Assembly: GCA_963625685.1 (NCBI GenBank)
Contig: CAVFTR010000004.1
Span: 1-64,000, forward strand
Origin: F23-B02 sp963625685
Lineage (GTDB): Bacteria > Bacillota > Clostridia > Oscillospirales > Oscillospiraceae
Length of the DNA stretch: 64,000 nt
Direction: 5' to 3'
A model generated the notes under the pieces. The model was not told the origin of the DNA, searched no databases, and was given only the letters and a program-made list of their open reading frames with translations. Positions 23,177 through 30,859 of the stretch are shown here, piece after piece. Each line of letters begins with the position of its first letter. Position 1 is the stretch's first letter. The translations under genes and the position numbers were made by a program.

Positions 23177-24945
23177 TGAGTCATAAGCAGTACAAGGGCT
23201 TTGAGCCCAAATGGGTAAAGACCCCTGCACCGGCAAACAGCTATCGCTCGATATTCCGCTGGGGCGATCCGGAGTTTTTCAAGACTCCGAAGGAATCGCT
23301 GTATAAAATGATGAAGGAGGTCTTCAAGCTCACCGACGAGGACTTCCGGGAATACTCCGACGATATAGGCTTTGACCCCGTCGACCTTTCAGACCATCCC
23401 GTGAAGCTCGCGCAGGAGCATCTGACTGCGCTAAAGGAAATAGTAGGCGAGGAGGGCTTCTCCGTGTCCGACTACGACCGCCTTTCCGTCGCATACGGCT
23501 TCACGGCATATGACATCCTCCGCCTGCGCCACAAGATCATCGACGCTGTGCCCGACGTCGTTCTGTACCCCGACACGACCGGGCAGGTCGAGAAGATCGT
23601 GGCATACGCGGCGCAGCACGATATCCCGCTGTACGTATACGGCGGCGGCAGCTCCGTCACGCGCGGCGTCGAGCCCGTAAAGGGCGGCATATCGCTGGAT
23701 ATGAGACGGCGCTTCAACAAGGTGCTGTCCTTTAACGAGATCGACCAGACCATCACCGTCCAGGCGGGCATGTCGGGTCCCGACCTTGAAAAAACGCTCC
23801 AGTCTGCGCCGGAGCTCTTCGGCGCAAAGCGGCAGTACACCTGCGGCCATTTCCCGCAGAGCTTCGAGTATTCCTCCGTCGGCGGCTGGGTCGTCACACG
23901 CGGCGCGGGCCAGAACAGCACCTATTACGGCTGCATAGCGGATATAGTGCTCAGCCAGAAGTACGCTACCCCCATCGGCACGATAAGGACCAGCCACTAC
24001 CCGCGTGAGGCCTGCGGCCCCGACCTCAATCAGATCATGATGGGCTCGGAGGGCACCTTCGGCGTGCTTACCGAGGTCACGCTGAAGGTCTTCCGCTGGA
24101 TGCCGGAAAACAGAAAAAGATTCTCCTACATCTTCAAGACCTGGGACGAGGCCATGAAGGCCGCCCGCGAGATGATGCAGCACGAGTGCGGCTATTCCTC
24201 CGTCTTCCGCCTGTCCGATCAGGAGGAGACGAGCATGATGCTCAGGCTCTACAACGTCGACGACACGCCGCTGTATCCGCTGCTCGACAAGCTCGGCTAC
24301 AAGGACATGGAGCGCTGCCTCTTCCTCGGCTTTACCGACGGCGAAAAGGGCTACTCCAGAAACGTCGCGAAGAATATCGCGAAGATCGCCCTTCGGCACG
24401 GCGGCCTGCCCCTTACAGGCTACGTCACAAAAAGCTGGGAGAAGGGCCGCTTCAACGACCCCTATCTGCGCGATACGCTCATGGACTTCGGCATCACCAC
24501 CGACACCCTCGAGTGCACGGTCAACTGGTCGAACATGGAGCAGGTGCACCTTGACGTGCGTAAGGTCTGCCACGCGCTGCCCAACACCGTCGTTACGACC
24601 CACATGTCGCACTGCTACCCGCAGGGCGCGAACCTGTACTTCATTTTCCTGACCAAAATGCAGGATGAGAAGGCCTTCAAGGCCTATCACACGACCATCC
24701 TCGACGCCATCCAGCGCTCCGGCGCGTCGATAAGCCACCACCACGGCATAGGCAAGATGTTCGCCCCGTGGCTCGAGGGCTATATAGGCGAGAAGGAGTA
24801 CGGCGTGTTCAGGGTACTCAAGGACTATTTCGATCCGAGGTACAATATGAATCCCGGAGGCACCATCGGCCTTGACCTTCTGCCCGAGGAGAAGAAATTC
24901 GACAGGCAGTATACCGATTACGAGGCCCAGCCGAAGTTCGACTGA
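23176..24945 (+). CDS. FAD-binding oxidase/AGPS-like flavoprotein
   Basis: Encodes 589 aa of the VAO (FAD_binding_4) superfamily. The FAD-binding YGGGSSVTRGVEPVKGG is near residue 155, and GSEGTFGVLTEVTLKVFRWMPE near residue 290. The C-terminal SHHHGIGKMFAPWLEG contains the triple His that is conserved in alkylglycerone-phosphate synthase (AGPS), which exchanges the acyl chain of acyl-DHAP for a fatty alcohol. Overall length and the HHH motif favour AGPS over glycolate or lactate oxidases, but bacterial relatives with other functions exist. Joined by a one-base stop/start overlap to the FGGY kinase. No fatty-acyl reductase or DHAP acyltransferase is nearby. Confidence 0.8.
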   Translation: MSHKQYKGFEPKWVKTPAPANSYRSIFRWGDPEFFKTPKESLYKMMKEVFKLTDEDFREYSDDIGFDPVDLSDHPVKLAQEHLTALKEIVGEEGFSVSDYDRLSVAYGFTAYDILRLRHKIIDAVPDVVLYPDTTGQVEKIVAYAAQHDIPLYVYGGGSSVTRGVEPVKGGISLDMRRRFNKVLSFNEIDQTITVQAGMSGPDLEKTLQSAPELFGAKRQYTCGHFPQSFEYSSVGGWVVTRGAGQNSTYYGCIADIVLSQKYATPIGTIRTSHYPREACGPDLNQIMMGSEGTFGVLTEVTLKVFRWMPENRKRFSYIFKTWDEAMKAAREMMQHECGYSSVFRLSDQEETSMMLRLYNVDDTPLYPLLDKLGYKDMERCLFLGFTDGEKGYSRNVAKNIAKIALRHGGLPLTGYVTKSWEKGRFNDPYLRDTLMDFGITTDTLECTVNWSNMEQVHLDVRKVCHALPNTVVTTHMSHCYPQGANLYFIFLTKMQDEKAFKAYHTTILDAIQRSGASISHHHGIGKMFAPWLEGYIGEKEYGVFRVLKDYFDPRYNMNPGGTIGLDLLPEEKKFDRQYTDYEAQPKFD

Positions 24946-24970
24946 CAGGATTAAAGCAGCGCCGCGGCGC

Positions 24971-25009
24971 ACAGCGTGTCAAAAAAGTCCGTGACTTTTT
25001 TGCACGCTG
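24971..25009. terminator. Terminator hairpin after the AGPS-like gene
   Basis: CAGCGTG and CACGCTG enclose AAAAAAGT and ACTTTTTT around a short loop, a long and almost perfect stem about 25 bases after the stop codon at 24945. The stem carries its own A- and T-runs, so it could work in both directions. Confidence 0.65.
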
Positions 25010-25260
25010 AAAATACGCCACATTTTTGCGAAGCTTTAGCTTCACGAAAAATCTCGCTACGCTCGTCAAAAAGCCTGATCGCTCAGGCGTTTTGATGGCT
25101 ATAAGCTGACGGGAGTCGAGCCGCTGCCGCCTGCCGCCGCCGCTTTTCGGCGCTTTTCGCCTTTTTCTCTTTGATGGGCGCCAGCCCATCTGCATCAAAG
25201 AAAGCCGAAAATCACACAAAAATTATCAGCCGGCAGGTGCCTTGCAGTTTTGACAGTCTG

Positions 25261-25298
25261 AGCGCCGCGGCGCATTTTTGCGCCGCGGCGTAATTTTT
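25261..25298 (+). terminator. GC-rich terminator before tRNA-Val
   Basis: GCGCCGCGGCGC pairs with GCGCCGCGGCG around a T-rich loop and is followed by TAATTTTTT. It ends just before the tRNA promoter and would insulate the tRNA gene. Confidence 0.75.
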
Positions 25299-25301
25299 TC
25301 C

Positions 25302-25330
25302 TTGAAATATTCAAGCCGCCGTGCTATAAT
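25302..25330 (+). promoter_or_regulatory. Promoter of tRNA-Val
   Basis: TTGAAA at 25302-25307 and TATAAT at 25325-25330 with 17-bp spacing, 11 bases before the mature tRNA start. Confidence 0.8.
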
Positions 25331-25341
25331 ACGAAAGCTAT

Positions 25342-25418
25342 GGAGAATTAGCTCAGCCGGTTAGAGCGCTCGCCTCACACGCGAGAGGTCAGCAGTTCGA
25401 GTCTGCTATTCTCCACCA
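25342..25418 (+). tRNA. tRNA-Val (anticodon CAC)
   Basis: A complete cloverleaf. The acceptor GGAGAAT pairs with ATTCTCC, the D arm GCTC...GAGC is present, and the anticodon stem CTCGC/GCGAG holds loop CTCACAC, giving anticodon CAC (reads GUG, valine). The T arm AGCAG-TTCGAGT-CTGCT is normal, and CCA is encoded at the 3' end. It is followed by a strong terminator. Confidence 0.97.
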
Positions 25419-25423
25419 GAGGC

Positions 25424-25456
25424 AAAGGCCCGAAAGCAACAGCTTTCGGGCCTTTT
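25424..25456. terminator. Bidirectional terminator between tRNA-Val and LacI gene
   Basis: AAAGGCCCGAAAGC pairs with GCTTTCGGGCCTTTT. It lies between the tRNA end and the stop codon of the convergent LacI-type gene at 25464. Confidence 0.85.
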
Positions 25457-25463
25457 CATATAT

Positions 25464-26543
25464 CTACATGCCGCCGCGGAGCTGAGCCGCGCCTGCCTTG
25501 ATTATCCTGCGCTTGAGCTCAATGAATTTCAGCGTCTGCTCGTGCGTGGGGATAGGGGAGGATTCACGGTAGATCATCTCCGGCTCGATGAGTATGGAAT
25601 CCGGCTCGCTCAGCCTTCCGGTCGCCAGTCCAACGGCAACTCTGATCGCCTGCTGTGAGGCCTCGGCGATCTTCATGTCAACAACGGTTATCGACGGACT
25701 GCATTTCGCGAAAAACGGTGCATAGCTCGTGCCGGTCGTTATGATGTCGATGTCTCTGCCCACCGCTGCGCCCGCCTCGTTAAATGCTCTCACCATTCCG
25801 AATGCCGCCGTGTCATAAACGCTCATGATGACACGGGGCAATTTTTTTGCGCTCATGAGCTTGTGCCCGAGCTCATAGCCGTCGTCGGCGCCGTTATTGC
25901 AGTAAAGCACCTTTGTATCAATATTTATGCCGTAGCTCCGGCAGACATCGTATACTGCCTGGCTGCGCCTGTTCATGCCCAGGTGAGGGATCACGTTGCG
26001 CACGAGGACGATATCGTCTCCGCCTCGGGCAATGGCCTGCTCTGCTACGAGGCGGCCGACCTTGGCATAATCCACGCCGACGCAGCAGTAGTTTTCCAGC
26101 TGCCGGTTGACGATGACCGCGGGGATCCGAGGACGGTTCCTTTCAAGAGCCTGTATATCAGCCGTGTTGGGCGAGTAAATGACTGCAACGTCGAAGCCTT
26201 TGCCGTTCCAGAGCATATCCGTATTGCCCAGGGCGTTGTATTCGTAGGGATATATGCTTATATCCACGGGCTCTGTCTCAAATTGCAGGGCAAGATTTAT
26301 CCCCTCGACGATGTTGGGGATCATCGTCTCAAGATTTCTCGCCGGCCAGAAGCAGCCGATGCGGATATTTCTCTGCCTGCGCTCGGATTTGCGGACCTTG
26401 TACTCGAGCTCCTTTGCCGCCGCCTTTATCTCCTCCTGCATCTCGCGTGATATCCGGCGCCTGTCACCCTGACCGTTGAGGACATAGGAGACCGCGGCGG
26501 TTGAAACACCGCATTTTTTTGCTATATCGGATAAAGTAGCCAT
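25464..26543 (-). CDS. LacI family transcriptional regulator
   Basis: Encodes 359 aa. The N-terminal HTH MATLSDIAKKCGVSTAAVSYVLNG with the following hinge is textbook LacI. The remaining 290 residues form the periplasmic-binding-protein-like effector domain (GCFWPARNLETMIPNIVEGI at its start). It is divergent from the HMG-CoA-lyase-like operon and probably controls it and itself. The shared promoter region has six exact TTAAGC/GCTTAA hexamers and one near match. The ribosome site is GGAGGAAG before ATG 26543. The effector is unknown, perhaps the acid handled by that operon. Confidence 0.93.
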   Translation of the reverse strand: MATLSDIAKKCGVSTAAVSYVLNGQGDRRRISREMQEEIKAAAKELEYKVRKSERRQRNIRIGCFWPARNLETMIPNIVEGINLALQFETEPVDISIYPYEYNALGNTDMLWNGKGFDVAVIYSPNTADIQALERNRPRIPAVIVNRQLENYCCVGVDYAKVGRLVAEQAIARGGDDIVLVRNVIPHLGMNRRSQAVYDVCRSYGINIDTKVLYCNNGADDGYELGHKLMSAKKLPRVIMSVYDTAAFGMVRAFNEAGAAVGRDIDIITTGTSYAPFFAKCSPSITVVDMKIAEASQQAIRVAVGLATGRLSEPDSILIEPEMIYRESSPIPTHEQTLKFIELKRRIIKAGAAQLRGGM

Positions 26544-26808
26544 TTCTTCCTCCCGTCAGCTTAAATTGTATCCATATTACTATTTAACCGCTTATTAAGT
26601 CAATACCAAAAGCATAAATTAAGCGCAAATGACGGGATAAATGCGCTTAATAATTGAATGTTAAGCGTCCGCTTGTGAGATGTGCCAAATTTTCAGTCGA
26701 CATATTTTTATATACTCAACAAATTTGAAATAAAATATTGACATTATTTTTGCTTAAACTTACATTGAGTCCAGTTAATAAATATTCGTTAAGCAAAGGA
26801 GGGCGATT
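26544..26808. promoter_or_regulatory. Divergent promoter/operator region with repeated TTAAGC half-sites
   Basis: On the - strand, TTGACT (26598-26603) and TAATAT (26574-26579) with 18-bp spacing drive the LacI gene. On the + strand, TTGACA (26738-26743) and TACATT (26761-26766) with 17-bp spacing drive the lyase operon. Exact hexamers TTAAGC or GCTTAA are at 26559, 26619, 26645, 26661, 26752 and 26789, with a near match at 26590. Sites at 26619 and 26645 face each other as TTAAGCGCA inverted repeats. The one at 26752 is between the + strand promoter boxes, which predicts repression. Confidence 0.65.
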
Positions 26809-27714
26809 ATGGCCAAGAAGATAACGGTGCTTGAATGTGGACCGCGTGACGGCTGGCAGAACCTGAAGGGGATGATCCCTACGGGAACAAAGCTCGAGCT
26901 TATTGACGACATGTTTGCCTGCGGCATCTCCACGATGGAGGTGACCTCGTTTGTGAGCCCCAAGGCGATACCGCAGATGGCGGACGCTGCGGCGGTCGCC
27001 GAATACTGTGTCGGCAAATATCCGGACAGGACGCTTTACGCGCTGGTACCGAATTATACAGGCGCACAGAATGCGGCCGCGGCGGGAATAAAGCACATAA
27101 CATATGTCATCTCGCTCAGCCGGACGCACAACAAGGCAAATATAAACCGTACTCACGAGCAGTCGTTTGACGAGCTTGCAAGGATAATCGAGGACTTTCC
27201 CGATATGAGGATAAGCATCGGGATGGCGACGAGCTTCGGCTGCCCCTTTGAGGGGATACCGAAGATAAGCGAAGCGGTGGATTTTGCAAGGCGCATATGC
27301 GGCACTGGAGTCAATTCCATTTACCTTGCCGACACGATAGGCATCGCCGATCCGCGCCAGGTGCGCGAGACGATAGCCGCCGTGCGCAGCGCCGTTCCGG
27401 AATGTCGGCTGCAGGTGCATATCCATGACACGCGCGGTATGGGAATGGTGAATACACTGGCGGCAATAGAGAGCGGCGTTGATATCGTGCAGTCCACTCT
27501 CGGCGGCCTCGGCGGCTGCCCGTTTGCTCCGGGCGCGTCGGGAAACCTTGCTACAGAGGATCTTGTTTACATGCTTGAGCGCATGGGCTACGAGACCGGT
27601 ATTGATTTTGAAAAGCTGCTGGAGGTCTCCAAAAAGCAGAAGGAGCTCATAAGGGACGGCATCTACAGCGGCCACCAGATGAATATAGCAGCAAAAAGCA
27701 AGTGCTGCTTATGA
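26809..27714 (+). CDS. Hydroxymethylglutaryl-CoA lyase-family protein
   Basis: Encodes 301 aa, normal for HMGL-family TIM-barrel aldolases. It has LECGPRDGWQN at the N terminus (the metal and substrate Asp and Arg) and HIHDTRGMG with the two metal His. The late GGLGGCPFAPGASGNLATEDL segment contains the signature catalytic Cys loop of HMG-CoA lyases. It cleaves a 3-hydroxy-3-methylacyl-CoA-type substrate to acetyl-CoA and an oxoacid. HMG-CoA, citramalyl-CoA or a related CoA ester are possible. It is first in an operon with a CoA-transferase, which would activate the free acid. Confidence 0.9.
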   Translation: MAKKITVLECGPRDGWQNLKGMIPTGTKLELIDDMFACGISTMEVTSFVSPKAIPQMADAAAVAEYCVGKYPDRTLYALVPNYTGAQNAAAAGIKHITYVISLSRTHNKANINRTHEQSFDELARIIEDFPDMRISIGMATSFGCPFEGIPKISEAVDFARRICGTGVNSIYLADTIGIADPRQVRETIAAVRSAVPECRLQVHIHDTRGMGMVNTLAAIESGVDIVQSTLGGLGGCPFAPGASGNLATEDLVYMLERMGYETGIDFEKLLEVSKKQKELIRDGIYSGHQMNIAAKSKCCL

Positions 27715-27730
27715 TAAGGAGTTGATTTAT

Positions 27731-28918
27731 ATGGACGCACTCGAAGACCTTGTGGTGCTAGACCTGACGCGTGTCCTGGCCGGCCCGTACTGCACCATGA
27801 TGCTGGCCGACTTCGGAGCGGAGGTCATTAAGATCGAAGTGCCCGTCAAGGGCGACGATACGCGTGCAATGGGACCGTTCAAGAACGGCTCGAGCCTCTA
27901 CTACGCAAACGTCAACCGCAACAAGAAGGGAATAACGCTCAATCTCAAATCCGGCGAGGGAAAGAGGATGTTCCTCGAAATGGTAAGGAAGGCGGATGTG
28001 GTCGTCGAAAACTACCGCCCCGGCGTTATGGACAGGCTCGGCCTCGGCTACGATGTTCTCAAGCAGGAAAACGAGCGCATAATCTACGCCGCGGTTTCCG
28101 GTTTCGGCAGCTACGGACAGTTCCACAGCCGCCCCGGCTACGACATAATCGCCCAGTCATACGGCGGACTTATGAGCCTGACCGGCGAGGCCGGCGGACA
28201 CCCGCTGCGCGTCGGCAATGCGATGGGCGATGTCCTCGGCGGAATGAACCTTACGATCGGCATATTGGCCGCGGTGCACGCAAGGCAGCTCAGCGGAAAA
28301 GGACAGAGGGTGGACGTTTCCCTTGTCGACAGCGTCGTTTCCTCGCTCGAAACGGGAACGCAGCGCTATTTCGCATCCGGTGAGGAGCCCGAGCTCATAG
28401 GCAACCGCTATGCCGCGGCCTATCCCTACGATTCCTTCGCCGCCTCCGACGGACATTTTGTCATCGGCTGTGCCAACGACAAGCTCTTCAGGCTCCTGTG
28501 CGAGGCCATCGGCAGAGATGACCTGCCGGCTGACGAGCGCTTTAAGGCCAACGTTTCAAGATGCGAAAACCACGCGGCGCTCAAGCCGGAGATAGAGAAG
28601 TGGAGCAGCGTGCGCACGGTCGACGAGTGCTTTGAGATAATAAACAAGGCCGGCGTGCCCGTCTCTCCGATAAACGGGCTCAGGAGGGTAACGACCGACC
28701 CGCACATCGTCAATGACCGCGAGATGTTTGTTCACATCAGGCATCCGGAGATAGGGGATATGCAGGTCAACGGCAATCCGGTCAAGCTTCTGGATACCAT
28801 GCCGAAGATCAAGACCCCCGCGCCGACGCTCGGTCAGGACAACGAGCAGGTCTACGGCAAGCTCCTCGGCCTCGGCCCGTCCGAGCTCGAAAAGCTCAAA
28901 AACGAAGGAACGATATAA
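27731..28918 (+). CDS. CaiB/BaiF class III CoA-transferase
   Basis: Encodes 395 aa with LEDLVVLDLTRVLAGPYCTMMLADFGAEVIKIE at the start and GQRVDVSLVDSVVSSLE near residue 195, where the Asp after VDVSLV is the expected catalytic aspartate. It transfers CoA between two acids without ATP. Placed 16 bp after the lyase gene with AAGGAG nine bases before ATG 27731. The likely job is to make the CoA ester that the lyase cleaves, with the acyl-CoA product as CoA donor. Confidence 0.92.
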   Translation: MDALEDLVVLDLTRVLAGPYCTMMLADFGAEVIKIEVPVKGDDTRAMGPFKNGSSLYYANVNRNKKGITLNLKSGEGKRMFLEMVRKADVVVENYRPGVMDRLGLGYDVLKQENERIIYAAVSGFGSYGQFHSRPGYDIIAQSYGGLMSLTGEAGGHPLRVGNAMGDVLGGMNLTIGILAAVHARQLSGKGQRVDVSLVDSVVSSLETGTQRYFASGEEPELIGNRYAAAYPYDSFAASDGHFVIGCANDKLFRLLCEAIGRDDLPADERFKANVSRCENHAALKPEIEKWSSVRTVDECFEIINKAGVPVSPINGLRRVTTDPHIVNDREMFVHIRHPEIGDMQVNGNPVKLLDTMPKIKTPAPTLGQDNEQVYGKLLGLGPSELEKLKNEGTI

Positions 28919-28955
28919 AAACAAAATAAATTTGGAAAGGGAGCGAGTGACACAA

Positions 28956-29279
28956 ATGGACAAGCAAAATTTAGAGAGCACAAACTACGATGTGAGCTCG
29001 GCCGGGAAATCGGATGAGCGCATGGAAAAAGGTAAAAAGGATGCTCTGTTCCTGCACATTCTCGGCTGGATTTTCACCATCGTAGCGACCGGCTGGATGT
29101 ACATCTTCGGAACGGGAGATCCAACACAGATGAAGTATTTTCTCGGCATGCCAATGTGGATATCAGGCGCTATCATAATTTATCTGATCATGTTTATGAT
29201 CGGGATGCTCTACATATCAAAGTGGGATGAATTTCCCCTCACGGCCAGACTGAAGAAAGGCGAAGGTGACAACAAATGA
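28956..29279 (+). CDS. Small membrane subunit associated with sodium symporter (YhdT-like)
   Basis: Encodes 107 aa with a charged N terminus and two membrane helices (HILGWIFTIVATGWMYIF and ISGAIIIYLIMFMIGMLYI), resembling the YhdT/DUF997 proteins found next to PanF-type symporters. The start is uncertain: ATG at 28956 is chosen, but GTG 28947 and TTG 28932 are in frame and nearer or overlapping the GGAAAGGGAG ribosome site. It overlaps the symporter gene as ATGA, which implies coupling and a two-subunit transporter. Confidence 0.72.
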   Translation: MDKQNLESTNYDVSSAGKSDERMEKGKKDALFLHILGWIFTIVATGWMYIFGTGDPTQMKYFLGMPMWISGAIIIYLIMFMIGMLYISKWDEFPLTARLKKGEGDNK

Positions 29280-30850
29280 ACGAAATGGATCTCGGGGGAT
29301 TCTCGATAGCCTCATCTACCACCAGGACGATACTGATCATATTTGCGATATATACCGTTCTTATAGTCGGGCTTGGTCTTTATATTAAGCTGGCAAGCAG
29401 AAAAGGCGGAAAAGACAACCTCGCAAGCTTTCTGACCGGCGGCGGCGGACTCGGCGCATTTGCCATAGCAATGATAGCGGCGACAAATTCAATGGCCGGC
29501 GGTACGATGATAACGGCTCCCGGCCTCGGATATGCCGTAGGCTTCACGGCGGCACTCATTTACTACGGCGGCTTCCTGACGGCAGCATATGGCCTCGGCT
29601 CGGTCGGACGCAAAGTTGCTATCCTGCGCGACCGAACCGGTGCAGTCACCTTTCTTCAGCTGTTCAGACTGAGATTTCAGTCGAGCAAGGTCATAGCGGC
29701 ACTTGCGCTCACGGGAGCATTTGGCCTGATATTTTTTACTACAGGTCAGATAAGCTCGGGCGCAAAGGTATTTGCCGCTGTTACCGGCTCCAACGCATAT
29801 TACTGGGGAATCGTGTTTACAATAGTCATAACGCTCGTTTATACCATGTCCGGCGGAGTTAAATCCATGGCTAAGGTAGCTGTCGTTCAGGGCATCGTTA
29901 TGCTGCTTGCAACATTCACTATAATAGGCGTGCTCTGCGCGAAGAACGCGTCCATGTATGGCAGCTTTCAGGGCGCACTTGAGCACCTTGGAACCGAGTT
30001 TCCGCAGGAGCTTCAGGCCCAGACGGCGTTCAGCTTCTGGAATGCTCTCGGAACTGCGCTGTTTGCAGGTGTGGGTCTGGCTGCCATGCCTCACGCGCTG
30101 ACGGTTACAATGACGTATAATAACCATAAAAAGCTCAAACAGGGCATAATTATCTCCTGCATCGTTTTCACGCTTGTTCAGGGCATAATGTGCTTCACAG
30201 GCCCTCTGACATTCTCGATCAATCCGAATCTTGAAATTCGTGACTATACCACGATCTACACCGCAACAAATCTGCTTCCATCGTGGCTCGGCGGCGTTAT
30301 ATTCTGCGGAGTATTCGCGGCTATCCAGTCATCGATCGCAGGTATGTGCATGGCAGGCGCTGCTGCGCTGAGCAAGGATTTCATTGTTGACTGTTTTAAG
30401 CCGAAAGCCGATGCAAAAGAACAGAAAAAGATCAACAACATGTGCCTCGTAGGTATGGCGGTGATCGCAACGGCGATCGCTCTCAAGCCGACAGAGCTTA
30501 CTCAGTACATGATAAACTTCGCTATCGGCGCAATTGCGTCCGCCTGGTATTTCCCCGTTCTTATGGGCATGTACTGGAAAAAGTGCACGGCAAAGGGCGT
30601 GTTCGCTTCCACAGTCGGCGGTTTTGTGATATATATAATATGCTACTTCATCTCAAGCGTCATTCCTGCTACAAAACTGTGGTGGGCATCAGCGCTCGGC
30701 GGCGTGAACGCCTTTGTTCCGGCTGTTATCTGCTCCCTGCTCCTGCTCGTGCTGGTGAGCAGGGCCACACAGAACGACAAGGTCAAGCTGGGTTATTTCC
30801 AGGTCTTCTTCTGTGAAGAATACGATGAAAGATACGCAAAACTGAACTGA
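29276..30850 (+). CDS. Sodium:solute symporter (SSS family, PanF-like)
   Basis: Encodes 524 aa with about thirteen membrane helices. FLTGGGGLGAFAIAMIAATNSMAGGTMITAPGLGYAVGF is the SSS substrate/sodium region, and CGVFAAIQSSIAGMCMAGAAALSKDF matches the helix 8 sodium-site segment. It is coupled to the small subunit gene before it and followed nine bases later by a hydrolase gene. The operon suggests import of a carboxylic acid or ester that the CoA-transferase and lyase then degrade. Confidence 0.88.
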   Translation: MNEMDLGGFSIASSTTRTILIIFAIYTVLIVGLGLYIKLASRKGGKDNLASFLTGGGGLGAFAIAMIAATNSMAGGTMITAPGLGYAVGFTAALIYYGGFLTAAYGLGSVGRKVAILRDRTGAVTFLQLFRLRFQSSKVIAALALTGAFGLIFFTTGQISSGAKVFAAVTGSNAYYWGIVFTIVITLVYTMSGGVKSMAKVAVVQGIVMLLATFTIIGVLCAKNASMYGSFQGALEHLGTEFPQELQAQTAFSFWNALGTALFAGVGLAAMPHALTVTMTYNNHKKLKQGIIISCIVFTLVQGIMCFTGPLTFSINPNLEIRDYTTIYTATNLLPSWLGGVIFCGVFAAIQSSIAGMCMAGAAALSKDFIVDCFKPKADAKEQKKINNMCLVGMAVIATAIALKPTELTQYMINFAIGAIASAWYFPVLMGMYWKKCTAKGVFASTVGGFVIYIICYFISSVIPATKLWWASALGGVNAFVPAVICSLLLLVLVSRATQNDKVKLGYFQVFFCEEYDERYAKLN

Positions 30851-30859
30851 GGTGAAATA

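Larger units (their letters stand above)
24946..25341. repeat. Hairpin-rich repeat spacer (repeat copy 2)
   Basis: This 396-bp gap has no gene. It contains a terminator-like hairpin at 24971-25009, a GAAGC-TTTA-GCTTC hairpin near 25029-25042, a GCCTGA/TCAGGC hairpin near 25074-25090, and the dispersed repeat core at 25143-25214 that also occurs at 57-127. A second terminator hairpin follows at 25261-25298. The chain of hairpins plus repeat looks like an intergenic mosaic element. Confidence 0.55.
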
